Assembly (NCBI GenBank): GCA_947383005.1
Contig: CANDBT010000010.1
Location: 1 to 64,000, forward strand
Direction: 5' to 3'
From: an uncultured bacterium
Lineage (GTDB): Bacteria > Bacillota > Clostridia > Lachnospirales > Lachnospiraceae
Length of the DNA stretch: 64,000 bases
In this document: positions 34,898 to 42,323 of the stretch, in pieces
Numbering within the stretch: the first letter of the stretch is position 1
Layout of the letters: the number at the start of each line of letters is the position of its first letter
Position numbers and translations under genes: made by a program
The notes under the pieces: generated by a model
Seen by the model: the letters and a program-made list of their open reading frames with translations, nothing else
Told to the model about the DNA's origin: nothing
Databases searched by the model: none

Positions 34898-34919
34898 GGC
34901 AGAGTTATTCTGTCTTTTT
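34898..34919 (+). terminator. Short intrinsic terminator
   Basis: GGCAGA-GTTA-TTCTGTC followed by TTTTTT. The SD AAAGGAGGG of the next gene begins about 15 bp further on. Confidence 0.55.
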
Positions 34920-34944
34920 TATGTTCTAAGAAAGGAGGGCATAT

Positions 34945-35208
34945 ATGTCTGATGCGATATGGATTGTGCTGGAGGATGGGCGGATCATGACGATACAAGG
35001 GGCGGAGCCGGACTTTTATACGGAAGGCTGTGACGCATCCATTGATTATACCCTGTTCGACCAGTTCTGTGAAGAAATTGATGGCGGCCAGATGGATTAC
35101 TGTGCTGAAGAAAAGAAATACGGGCATATCAGGGATGTGGTTCCGGATATACTGGAATTTGCACTTGACCTGAACGGAACCAGTACGCCTAACTATTATT
35201 TTATTTGA
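34945..35208 (+). CDS. Small cargo protein, paralogue 2
   Basis: 87 aa, same length and blocks (DFYTEGCD, SIDYTL, GGQMDY, YYFI) as the protein at 30700. ATG 34945 follows AAAGGAGGGCATAT. Sequence divergence between the two is high, so the duplication is old or they arrived separately. Function unknown. Confidence 0.6.
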   Translation: MSDAIWIVLEDGRIMTIQGAEPDFYTEGCDASIDYTLFDQFCEEIDGGQMDYCAEEKKYGHIRDVVPDILEFALDLNGTSTPNYYFI

Positions 35209-35225
35209 GAGGAGCATTTTATAGG

Positions 35226-35909
35226 ATGGATTATAAAGATATCATGAATTTAAATTACCTTGAACCAGAGGGAACATTCCGGTTCGGATGCAACTGCTGT
35301 GGCCAGTGCTGCAAAGAAAGAGGAGATATCCTGCTTACTGCTTATGACATTATGCGACTGCAGAAATATCTTGATATTTCTTTTAAGGAGCTGCTCATTA
35401 CATACTGCGAGATGTATGTGGGCAAAGATTCCGGACTTCCTATTGTCCGGTTAAGGACGGATGCAAGATGTCCTTTCCTGTTTCACAACAAATGCCTTGT
35501 GCAGGATGCGAAGCCTACAGTGTGCGCCCTTTTCCCATTAGGAAGGATATACGATGGGAAAAAAGTCCGGTATTTTATACAAGAAAACCGTTGTGGGACA
35601 GGCGCAGAGGAACACAGCCTGCGTGAATGGCTGGAGCAGCTTGGTACCGATAATGAAAGCTGCTGTATCCTTTGGGGAGAACTGTTAAAAGAAGGAGTAG
35701 AGATCGTAAAACAGGTAAAGGAGCAAAGCGACGAACTGAAGGAATTAATCCTTAGTTTTATGGTTTCCCTTATGTATGACGACTATGACAGCAAAGGTAA
35801 TCCTGTTTCCCAGATACAGGATCGGATAGATATGATAAAGCAGCTTCCAGGGAAGTTAAGCGAATTCCTTGAAATGAAAAAAATGGAACCTGCTGGAGAA
35901 AGGATGTGA
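35226..35909 (+). CDS. YkgJ-type Cys-cluster protein
   Basis: 227 aa. The N-terminal cluster FGCNCCGQCCKERGD and the later CPFLFHNKCLVQDAKPTVCALFP are the YkgJ/Zn- or Fe-S-binding pattern (eight or more Cys). A helical C-terminal region of about 90 residues follows. ATG 35226 is chosen since the family begins shortly before the first Cys. The metal is known only for some family members; function on mobile elements is unknown. Confidence 0.75.
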   Translation: MDYKDIMNLNYLEPEGTFRFGCNCCGQCCKERGDILLTAYDIMRLQKYLDISFKELLITYCEMYVGKDSGLPIVRLRTDARCPFLFHNKCLVQDAKPTVCALFPLGRIYDGKKVRYFIQENRCGTGAEEHSLREWLEQLGTDNESCCILWGELLKEGVEIVKQVKEQSDELKELILSFMVSLMYDDYDSKGNPVSQIQDRIDMIKQLPGKLSEFLEMKKMEPAGERM

Positions 35910-35913
35910 AAGG

Positions 35914-36045
35914 ATGCAGGGTGGAGGACCGTATGAGGTATCAGACTGCCCTAAGTGCGGAAGCCTCATGTGGAACGGACAATGTGAAAATATAGATTGC
36001 GAATACCACTGGTATCCGATGCAGGATGAGGAGGAAGAAGAATGA
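35914..36045 (+). CDS. 43-aa zinc-ribbon-like protein
   Basis: Four Cys in the order CPKC...C-x4-C (CENIDC) and an acidic tail MQDEEEEE. It starts 5 bp after the YkgJ-type gene, with AAAGGATGTGAAAGG, and its stop overlaps the next start as ATGA. A probable one-metal zinc ribbon; role unknown. Confidence 0.55.
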   Translation: MQGGGPYEVSDCPKCGSLMWNGQCENIDCEYHWYPMQDEEEEE

Positions 36046-36386
36046 GGATTATAGCCGTTTTAGATGTAGATGAAGAAAAGCTGGCCCGAACAGGACACAG
36101 TTTTGAGGAAGAGATGGGATGGGCAGCTGAGTCCGGCATCACACTAACCAGCTATACAGATGCGGAGAAATGCAGTACATATGAATACGCCGCGTTTGCA
36201 TGGAATAAGGAAAAGGAGGAATATGCACAGATTGGGCGGGCTGTTACGACAGAGCAATTATGCCGGAACCGGTTCAAAGAACGTGTGGAAAAAAGGCAGC
36301 TGGCGCCATGCTATGATTCTGGGAATGTTATATATAAGAAACGCAGCATATCAGAGCTACATGGCGACTGGGCAGGTCTGGAATAG
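36042..36386 (+). CDS. Hypothetical cargo protein (114 aa)
   Basis: Coupled by ATGA to the zinc-ribbon gene. Soluble; RIIAVLDVDEEKLARTGHSFEEEM at the start is a strand-turn-helix, and the C-terminus is basic (YKKRSISELHGDWAGLE). Another frame over the same DNA is a shadow. Not recognised. Confidence 0.45.
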   Translation: MRIIAVLDVDEEKLARTGHSFEEEMGWAAESGITLTSYTDAEKCSTYEYAAFAWNKEKEEYAQIGRAVTTEQLCRNRFKERVEKRQLAPCYDSGNVIYKKRSISELHGDWAGLE

Positions 36387-36408
36387 TTGGAACATCATTC
36401 TATGCAGA

Positions 36409-36590
36409 CAACTACGCACTATGGGAATAACGGAGCGGGATACCATGCCTGTTTCGTTATTTCCAGCCTCAATCTGAGGCATTGAGATTTGTTAATGAAT
36501 AAATAAGAAAAAAGGGAAAGAAAGGAAGCTGCGCAAAAATGAAAGGAAGGGCATGAGAAAGGGATGCTCCATTCCCATAGTGCGTAGTTG
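36409..36590. repeat. 182-bp element bounded by a 20-bp perfect inverted repeat
   Basis: CAACTACGCACTATGGGAAT (36409-36428) and ATTCCCATAGTGCGTAGTTG (36571-36590) are exact inverse copies; the surrounding bases also match partly (GCAGA/GGAGC against GTAGT/GCTCC). Between them is about 140 bp, with a small inner hairpin near 36465 (GCCTCAATCTGAGGC) and no gene. Could be a MITE, a recombinase binding site, or a long regulatory hairpin for the tyrosine recombinase-like gene that begins at 36637. Confidence 0.7.
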
Positions 36591-36636
36591 ACTACACTTT
36601 CCCTGATTTTTTCTATGAATGGCAAAGGAGGATTTT

Positions 36637-37551
36637 ATGGCTGAGACAGAAACTGTTGCGTTTTCTCCCTATTTAAGCGCCAAATTTATCACTATCTTAA
36701 AGAAGTATTATTCTGAAAAGATACGGGAAGAACGGACGAAACAGCAGTACACCTATGTTTTTAATGCTTTATGCGACTATGCGAAGTGCGATTTTCTTGA
36801 CATTACGCAGGAAACAATAAAAGCATACTTCAACGGAAAAAGCAGTGTAATGAAATCTACGGACTACAATCTGAGCGTTCTGCGTGCCGTAGCACGCTAT
36901 ATGGACGAAAATGCGGATATTTTGGAAATTCAGGATGGATACCTTAACCTCTTTTCCGTAATTGATGTAATATTTCCGGATCTGCAGTTCCGTATGGAGG
37001 ATCTGCCCGAACTGGACAGTATTGACAAAGTTCTGGCTTATTTTAAGTCCGAGGGCGATATGACAGGTTTTCTATCCTGTTCCATGGTGCTTCGATCAAC
37101 GCTTACCACGAATGAGCTGGTTTCTTTAAGGCGGGCTATGCTCCTGCAGGATGCGGACGGTAATTTCGGAATCCGCCTGAAAATGACGGAACACGCTTAC
37201 CGTTTCGTAAAACTTCCGGAAGATGTTGTGGAACTGATTGACCGGTATTCCATGCAGCGTACCGACAGCCAGCCATATTTTTTCCTGAACAAAAAAGGAA
37301 AGGCAGTCAGTGCGAGGGCACTGCAGAACCGGCTCCATGAAGCCTGCACAGCCTGCGGCGTGAGGCCGTTTACCTATAACGACCTACGCATCTTGAGTCA
37401 GGCGCTGATGATTAAAGACGGCGCACCGCTCGAGAAGATAGCGGAACACATCAATGTGAAGAACATGAGCTGGTTCTTCCGTTATGACAGGGTGGTGGAA
37501 AGCCTGAAGGAATCACCGGTTGATTACACGCACCTGAAAGTCGTGTGGTAA
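36637..37551 (+). CDS. Tyrosine-recombinase-like protein, catalytic residues degraded
   Basis: 304 aa with the layout of a phage integrase: an N-terminal SAM-like helical domain (RTKQQYTYVFNALCDYA) and a C-terminal catalytic-type domain. The key residues are changed: RSTLTTNELVSLRR has Thr where the first Arg should be; TYNDLRILSQAL has Asn for the His of HxxR; the last His/Trp-to-Tyr region reads EHINVKNMSWFFRYDR. The last Tyr is kept. It probably binds DNA without recombining, or uses a different chemistry. ATG 36637 follows AAAGGAGG. A 182-bp inverted repeat lies just upstream. Confidence 0.68.
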   Translation: MAETETVAFSPYLSAKFITILKKYYSEKIREERTKQQYTYVFNALCDYAKCDFLDITQETIKAYFNGKSSVMKSTDYNLSVLRAVARYMDENADILEIQDGYLNLFSVIDVIFPDLQFRMEDLPELDSIDKVLAYFKSEGDMTGFLSCSMVLRSTLTTNELVSLRRAMLLQDADGNFGIRLKMTEHAYRFVKLPEDVVELIDRYSMQRTDSQPYFFLNKKGKAVSARALQNRLHEACTACGVRPFTYNDLRILSQALMIKDGAPLEKIAEHINVKNMSWFFRYDRVVESLKESPVDYTHLKVVW

Positions 37552-37612
37552 GGACATAGGGCAACAATACTAAAACACATTTGTTTGAGAATTATACTAG
37601 GGAGGGATATAC

Positions 37613-37846
37613 TTGATAAAAACAGAAGGTGTCCGCTTTATGAGATACAGTGGAACATGGTCATCCATTAAGCAGGAAAATATATGTGGTGTTACGTACT
37701 TTTTAATGGAGTCTGATTTATTTGGAGACATTATGTATCATATAATAATGAATGATTCTGGTGCGTTTGTAATGACCAGTGAGGATGGATTTAATCCGCT
37801 GTACGAAAAAATAGGTGATGCGGATAACAGTTATAGTTCATCATAA
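37613..37846 (+). CDS. Hypothetical protein (77 aa)
   Basis: Most likely starts at TTG 37613, because GGAGGG lies right before it; the ATG at 37640 has none. Sequence is beta-type (FMRYSGTWSSIKQENICGVTY). No family recognised. The gene is short and isolated. Confidence 0.4.
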   Translation: MIKTEGVRFMRYSGTWSSIKQENICGVTYFLMESDLFGDIMYHIIMNDSGAFVMTSEDGFNPLYEKIGDADNSYSSS

Positions 37847-37913
37847 TGCGATTTTAAAAATGAATGACTAATAGGAAAAAAATTAATAAGCAGTAATTAT
37901 AAAGAAGTGTAAA

Positions 37914-37947
37914 GCAAGCAATAAATGAAGATATTGCTTGCCTTTAT
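37914..37947 (+). terminator. Intrinsic terminator
   Basis: GCAAGCAATA (37914-37923) pairs with TATTGCTTGC (37932-37941), then CTTTATT. Another terminator placed just before a cargo gene's SD. Confidence 0.65.
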
Positions 37948-37970
37948 TAAAGAAAACGGAGGATTCCATC

Positions 37971-38465
37971 ATGGCAAGAAAGCATGACAAATTTTCGTAT
38001 AACTATGGATGGAGGACAGCGCCGGAGCAGTGGAACTTTTACTGGAATAATAAAGTAATACGACTGGATCACAATACACGCTCAGAAGTTGCCCTTTTAA
38101 TGTTATCAGGAAAAGAAACAGAAGCGGAGGCAATACTCAAAAGACTGTTGAGAAAACAGGAAAAAGAAGACAGTTATATCTGCATTGGATTTTTTGGTGT
38201 AAACAGCAATCAGTATTACTTCACACAAGCGCTGAAATGCAGCAGAAATGACATGCAGGGCAAATTATTTTCCTATAAAGAATGGAAACATTATATACAG
38301 TCTAAAGATTGTAATTTGTCAACGTGCGAGGTTACAAGCGGATACTTTATACCCAACGGGAAAATGCCGGGTAAAAAAGAGGAAGTGAATAATAAAATTG
38401 ATTTGAACAGACCCGTTATCATTCGTCTTATAAGAGCGGAACAAGATAAAGTATTTCAGTTTTAG
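37971..38465 (+). CDS. Hypothetical cargo protein (164 aa)
   Basis: ATG 37971 with GGAGGATTCCATC upstream; the longer frame from 37938 is not needed. Basic, soluble (MARKHDKFSYNYGWRTAPEQW), with two Cys in DCNLSTCEV. No family recognised. It is the last of the + strand cargo train. Confidence 0.45.
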   Translation: MARKHDKFSYNYGWRTAPEQWNFYWNNKVIRLDHNTRSEVALLMLSGKETEAEAILKRLLRKQEKEDSYICIGFFGVNSNQYYFTQALKCSRNDMQGKLFSYKEWKHYIQSKDCNLSTCEVTSGYFIPNGKMPGKKEEVNNKIDLNRPVIIRLIRAEQDKVFQF

Positions 38466-39093
38466 GGATAAAAATGGGAATGTATCATAAAAACTGACTG
38501 GTGGGTATCAGGTCTAAGCGTTTTGCCAAGGGATGTACATCAAGAGGCTGGCGGCGTGCTGTAAAAAAGCTGTGATATTTGTAAGGTTGATAAATATACA
38601 TTAACAAGAGTTTCCTTCCTGTTGCGTTAGAATAGAGAAAACAGATTTTACGCACAGGGGGAGCTCATGAAAAAAGAAAATGAAAAAGCGCAGCGAATGG
38701 ATCATAAAGCCAGATAAGCACATAAAAAAGGAAAAAGACCCCGACATGGATCGTACATTACACACACGCAGATAGCCTTTATTTATATGGGAATCCTGAA
38801 AATATCTGTTCTGCAGCAAGCAGAAAGTATATAATTTATACGAATGTTCATGATATAGAATATTGAATATAAGTCCGCAATGAATGTGGGATCCTATAAA
38901 ATGTTCCCACTGTTAATCAGGAATCTGTTATTTGCTGGAAATGCCTTGGAACAAAAGTGGCACTCTTATAGAATAAAGACAATCTGAGTGTTATTGTGAT
39001 ACATTATTACTGTAAAAAAATAAATACAGACTCTGATGGCATTGATATGAGATATATCGTGGTATATACTATAATATAAGGAGGTGCTTAAAG
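38466..39093. other. Intergenic, no supported gene
   Basis: About 630 bp. Only a 16-codon frame after GGGGGAGCTC at 38667 and similar short frames; none supported. The region is AT-rich and shows no long repeat. TTTGCTGG and other fragments suggest decayed sequence. Confidence 0.5.
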
Positions 39094-39324
39094 ATGATGA
39101 CGGCAAAAGTATTTGAAAATGGCAGAAGCCAGGCAGTTAGACTGCCGAAAGAATATCGTTTCAATGATGAGGAAGTGGCTATAAACAAAATCGGAGATAT
39201 TGTCATATTAATGCCAAAAGAAAACAGATGGTCTGGATTTTTAAGCAGCTTGAATCTTTTTTCAGAGGATTTCATGAATGATGGGCGCGATAAGTCTGTG
39301 GAGCAGGAGCGCGAGGCTCTATGA
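39094..39324 (+). CDS. Antitoxin of the VapB/AbrB type
   Basis: 76 aa. N-terminal AbrB-like strand pattern MTAKVFENGRSQAVRLPKEYRF with the family's GRSQAVRLP block, followed by a C-terminal acidic helix (DFMNDGRDKSVEQ) that would grip the toxin. AAGGAGG precedes ATG 39094. It overlaps the toxin gene by four bases (ATGA), so the pair is cotranscribed and autoregulated, as in VapBC. Confidence 0.85.
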   Translation: MMTAKVFENGRSQAVRLPKEYRFNDEEVAINKIGDIVILMPKENRWSGFLSSLNLFSEDFMNDGRDKSVEQEREAL

Positions 39325-39737
39325 AGTATATGTTAGATACAAACATCTGTATTTATGCTATTAAGCATAAACCATATACTGTGATTAAAAAATTTCTTTC
39401 GCATGATCCGGAAGAACTGTGCATTTCAGCAATTACTTATGCAGAATTGATGCATGGCGTTGAGAAGAGCATGGCAGTAGAGAAAAACCGTATTGCAATG
39501 TCTCTGTTCCTCTCCCCGATCACAATTTTGCAATTTGACGAACGGGCTGCCGAAGAGTATGGGAGAATCAAGGCAGAACTTGAAAAGAAAGGAACACCGA
39601 TTGATCCGATGGACACATTGATAGCGAGCCACACCAAGTCAAGAGGGCTTATTATCGTGACAAACAATACGAGAGAATTTAACCGTGTTGTTGGTTTAAC
39701 AGTAGAAGATTGGACGCAACTGGTAGACGCAGTATGA
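39321..39737 (+). CDS. vapC: VapC-type PIN-domain toxin
   Basis: 138 aa with the PIN acid residues: MLDTNICIYAIK (first Asp), ITYAELMHGVEKS (Glu), DPMDTLIASHTKSRG (Asp) and NTREFNRV with another conserved acid. An RNA endonuclease, probably inhibited by the VapB product. Intact and of normal length. Confidence 0.9.
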   Translation: MKYMLDTNICIYAIKHKPYTVIKKFLSHDPEELCISAITYAELMHGVEKSMAVEKNRIAMSLFLSPITILQFDERAAEEYGRIKAELEKKGTPIDPMDTLIASHTKSRGLIIVTNNTREFNRVVGLTVEDWTQLVDAV

Positions 39738-39811
39738 ATGGCATCAGTAGCAGGGCGGAGGAAGTGGTGCTGCACGATTTGGTTTATGTCATATAAAAAG
39801 TGATTTACCTA

Positions 39812-39839
39812 TTGACTTTTAAGTGATGTATGCTATTAT
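39812..39839 (+). promoter_or_regulatory. Promoter of the type III toxin-antitoxin locus
   Basis: TTGACT (39812-39817), 16 bp, extended -10 TGCTATTAT (39831-39839). Predicted start near 39846, at the beginning of the antitoxin RNA. Confidence 0.65.
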
Positions 39840-39845
39840 ATTCTT

Positions 39846-39937
39846 AAGGTGGGTCCTACCTTTAAGTGGAAGTTGTAAAAGCGATGGGATCGCCGATGGT
39901 GATTCCACATCATGGCTATGCCGTAAGGCATAGCCAT
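39846..39937 (+). ncRNA. Candidate type III antitoxin RNA and terminator
   Basis: Short structured RNA upstream of toxN. AGGT/ACCT hairpin (39847 on), GTGGAA...TTCCAC long-range pair and GCGAT-ggg-ATCGC inside it, then an 11-bp terminator ATGGCTATGCC/GGCATAGCCAT (39912-39937). Type III systems keep the antitoxin as tandem RNA repeats; here I see at most one structured unit of about 45-60 nt and no tandem repeat. Either this is a minimal antitoxin or the repeats have been lost. Confidence 0.55.
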
Positions 39938-39978
39938 ATTTATATCATTTTTGAAATTCAAAAGCTGATGAGGTGCAA

Positions 39979-40509
39979 ATGAAACAGGAAAGGTTAAATC
40001 TATATCTGATTGATATGAAATACATACGAAATCTACATAAGGCAGACGATAAAGTATCTTCTGTGTCACCACAGATAGGGAAACAGCATCGTATTTATGT
40101 AGGAATTATTATTTTGTGCAATAACAGGAAATATCTCATTCCACTTTCCCATGCAGTTGCCAAACATACAAAAATGAAGCCAAGGGCTGACTTCGATAAA
40201 ATATTTGATAAAAAAGGTAAATTGATTGCCGTCCTTAACTACAATCTTATGATTCCGGTTGAGGATGCACAAATATACAAAGTTAATCTGAAACCTGATC
40301 CAAAAGATTCTGCAAGTGAGTATCATTACAAACAGTTGTGTATAGATGAATTGGCATGGTGTAGAAAAAATCAAGAAATAATTGTAAATAAAGCTAACTG
40401 TTTATATAATTTGTGTCAGAGTGAGTCTGAATATAAAGGAAAATCAAGATGTCTTGATTTTGCAAAAATGGAACAGGTGTGTGATAAGTACAATTCCAAA
40501 TCCAGCTAG
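39979..40509 (+). CDS. toxN: ToxN/AbiQ-family endoribonuclease toxin (type III TA)
   Basis: 176 aa from ATG 39979 (GAGG upstream). Begins ERLNLYLIDMKYIRNLHKAD, then VGIIILCNNRKYLIPLSHAVAKHTKMKP; both are typical of the ToxN/AbiQ/CptN group (L-x-D-x-Y start and the YLIPLSS-x-K-H-x-K block, here LSHAVAKHTK). The toxin cuts its own RNA antitoxin to mature it and cleaves other RNAs when free. The structured RNA and terminator just upstream are the standard type III layout. Role in phage defence is a family property. Confidence 0.82.
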   Translation: MKQERLNLYLIDMKYIRNLHKADDKVSSVSPQIGKQHRIYVGIIILCNNRKYLIPLSHAVAKHTKMKPRADFDKIFDKKGKLIAVLNYNLMIPVEDAQIYKVNLKPDPKDSASEYHYKQLCIDELAWCRKNQEIIVNKANCLYNLCQSESEYKGKSRCLDFAKMEQVCDKYNSKSS

Positions 40510-41094
40510 TGTTAAAATACCCCTGCTTGCCTTATAATAAGGTATAGTAGGGATTGTTGTTCTAACTGTCTTTTTTGTTAGTATTCTTTTTCTTTTCCCT
40601 TCTTGATTTATAGACGTTGAACTGGTTCTTACATTGTGGGTTGCAAAATTCACTTCCCTTCCCGCTTGCGATAAAGACTTTTTGCAGTGTTTGCACATTC
40701 GCATACCACTGTTCTTAGCATTATTCTCACGTTCGTTCCTCTGCATACATCTCCAAAACATACTCATCATCAAACATACCATCGTACAGTTCAGGTATGA
40801 ATTCGTGAACGTTTTAACATTCAATGAAAAACACGAACAAAAAAGAAAAAATATCACACCCAACTATGAAACAAATACACATTTATTTCATAGTTGGGTG
40901 CCTGAAACTATTTTCATATTCAACGCAATTAATTTTTATCAAAAGCTATATATGAGATCAGGATGCGCCCGTTATAAGGGAAAACCGGACTTCCCACGGT
41001 GCGTTTGTACTTTAACCACCTCCTTTGGGGCATAAAAAACACCAAACCTCTTAGCCTGATGTTTTTCATCCAGTTTACCTTGTTATTATTTTTG
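40510..41094. other. Intergenic with remnant and terminator
   Basis: On the minus strand, frames near 40640-40720 read MRMCKHCKKSLSQAGRE, like the start of a small zinc-finger gene, but the rest decays; I do not call it a gene. A perfect 15-bp inverted repeat CACCCAACTATGAAA (40857-40871)/TTTCATAGTTGGGTG (40886-40900), followed on the minus strand by TGATATTTTTTC, is a terminator for the RelE operon. Confidence 0.55.
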
Positions 41095-41442
41095 TCACTC
41101 ATTCCAGTAATCAAGCGACTCCTGCGACGTTGTAGAAATGCCAAACAACTTATACATAAAATCTTCCCTCTCGTCAAACATTTCAACTATGATAATCCTG
41201 CTACTTTCAATTCGATAGAATAGATAATTATGCCCTGCATACAGATACCTGTAATCGCAGCCGAGATCATACATGGACGCTACTGAGATTCCCTTTTCTG
41301 CAAAGTCACCAAGACCTCTTGCCGCATCCGTTATCTGCTTCAGGGTCTTTCTTGATACTTCCAAACCAAATTCATCCGTCAAACACCTTCTTAATGCTTT
41401 GAGTTTACGCCTTACAATCTGTGAGTATTCGACTTTTTTCAA
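41095..41442 (-). CDS. RelE/ParE-family toxin
   Basis: 115 aa. The pattern YSQIVRRKLKALRRCLTDEFG, MYDLGCDYRYLYAGHNYLFYRIESSRIIIVEMFDERED is typical of the ParE/RelE fold, including the basic C-terminal half (Arg of DYRYL, and DxRED). It overlaps the antitoxin gene upstream by four bases. Likely mRNA interferase or gyrase inhibitor; the sub-class is not clear from sequence. Confidence 0.75.
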   Translation of the reverse strand: MKKVEYSQIVRRKLKALRRCLTDEFGLEVSRKTLKQITDAARGLGDFAEKGISVASMYDLGCDYRYLYAGHNYLFYRIESSRIIIVEMFDEREDFMYKLFGISTTSQESLDYWNE

Positions 41443-41699
41443 TCCTGTACCCCCAGTTCTGCTTCCAGCTCATATGCCGATATGGTTCCTTCCTCACGGA
41501 TAGAAATCTCCGCTTCATATAACTTGCTCATAAGTTGATAAAGGGCTTTCTGCTTATCCAGCTCATCCAGCTCTTTCATATCTATGATTGCACACTGCCC
41601 ATGTCCGTTACGGGTAAGATAAACCCGGTTTCCATAGGCAACCTCATTGATTACCGCTGAATAATTCCTCAAATCCGAAATGGGCTTAATGTTTGGCAT
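41439..41699 (-). CDS. Phd/YefM-family antitoxin
   Basis: 86 aa from the ATG at 41699, chosen because GGAGG lies 7 bp before it. N-terminal DNA-binding domain (KPISDLRNYSAVINEV, VYLTRNGHGQCAIIDM) is the Phd/YefM signature, followed by an acidic helix (SIREEGTISAYELEAELG). Paired with the RelE-like toxin downstream; ATGA-type overlap supports a TA pair. Confidence 0.82.
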   Translation of the reverse strand: MPNIKPISDLRNYSAVINEVAYGNRVYLTRNGHGQCAIIDMKELDELDKQKALYQLMSKLYEAEISIREEGTISAYELEAELGVQD

Positions 41700-41778
41700 A
41701 TCCATTCCTCCGTTTCCAATCAAAATGTTTATCGCTTTTACTGACTATATTATACACATTTGCCGCAAATTATGCAAT

Positions 41779-42192
41779 CTATTTGTCAGCTAATTTGCAG
41801 CAATCTGTCACAGCCGATTTCCACATACGCATGTTTTCACCTGAAAAACCAAAGTTTTTAGCTAAAGTTTCTCCGTCATACCACTTTGAATGTTCTACTT
41901 TTGCAATGATAAACTGATATTCGCCATCTTTCCTAATAAGCGACTGTACAAGGCTTCCTCATTGCAAATCTGTCAAATGTGCCATCCTTGCCTGAGTAGC
42001 CTGTTCAATAACGAAAAGTTTTCGAGCAATATCATCTGATAATTCCCAAAGCACTGTTTCATCCGTCACTACATTTCCCTGTCTGGAAACATTAGCAGCC
42101 AAATCAGCAATACATAACCGTGGTATTATGATCTGGAACAGAATACATTTTAGATATCTTATTTTCGATTGTTGCAAAATGAATGATAACAT
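41779..42192 (-). pseudogene. Decayed gene with in-frame TGA
   Basis: The minus strand reads a protein from about 42192 (RLCIADLAANVSRQGNVVTDETVLWELSDD) to TGA at 41959-41961, then stays open and sensible (SLVQSLIRKDGEYQFIIAKVEHSKWYDGET..., EN MRMWKSAV) to TAG at 41779-41781. One stop codon thus breaks a gene of about 137 codons; the N-terminus may also be truncated. Family not recognised; the RKDGEYQF and WKSAV parts look like element accessory proteins. Confidence 0.5.
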
Positions 42193-42323
42193 TATACCGG
42201 TTCAAATGCTCCCTATATGATATGTCGGACGCTATTTTACATCCCGCAAATTCTACGTTATAAGAGCAGTCCGCTCCTGTCCTTAACCTTCTTGTCTATT
42301 ACTTTTCTTCCGCTGATACATTT

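Noticed and set aside
40444-40863. 139-aa minus-strand ORF after toxN
   Set aside because: Mostly a shadow; only the MRMCKHCKKSL part looks protein-like and it overlaps the toxN 3' end. At best a remnant of a small zinc-finger gene.
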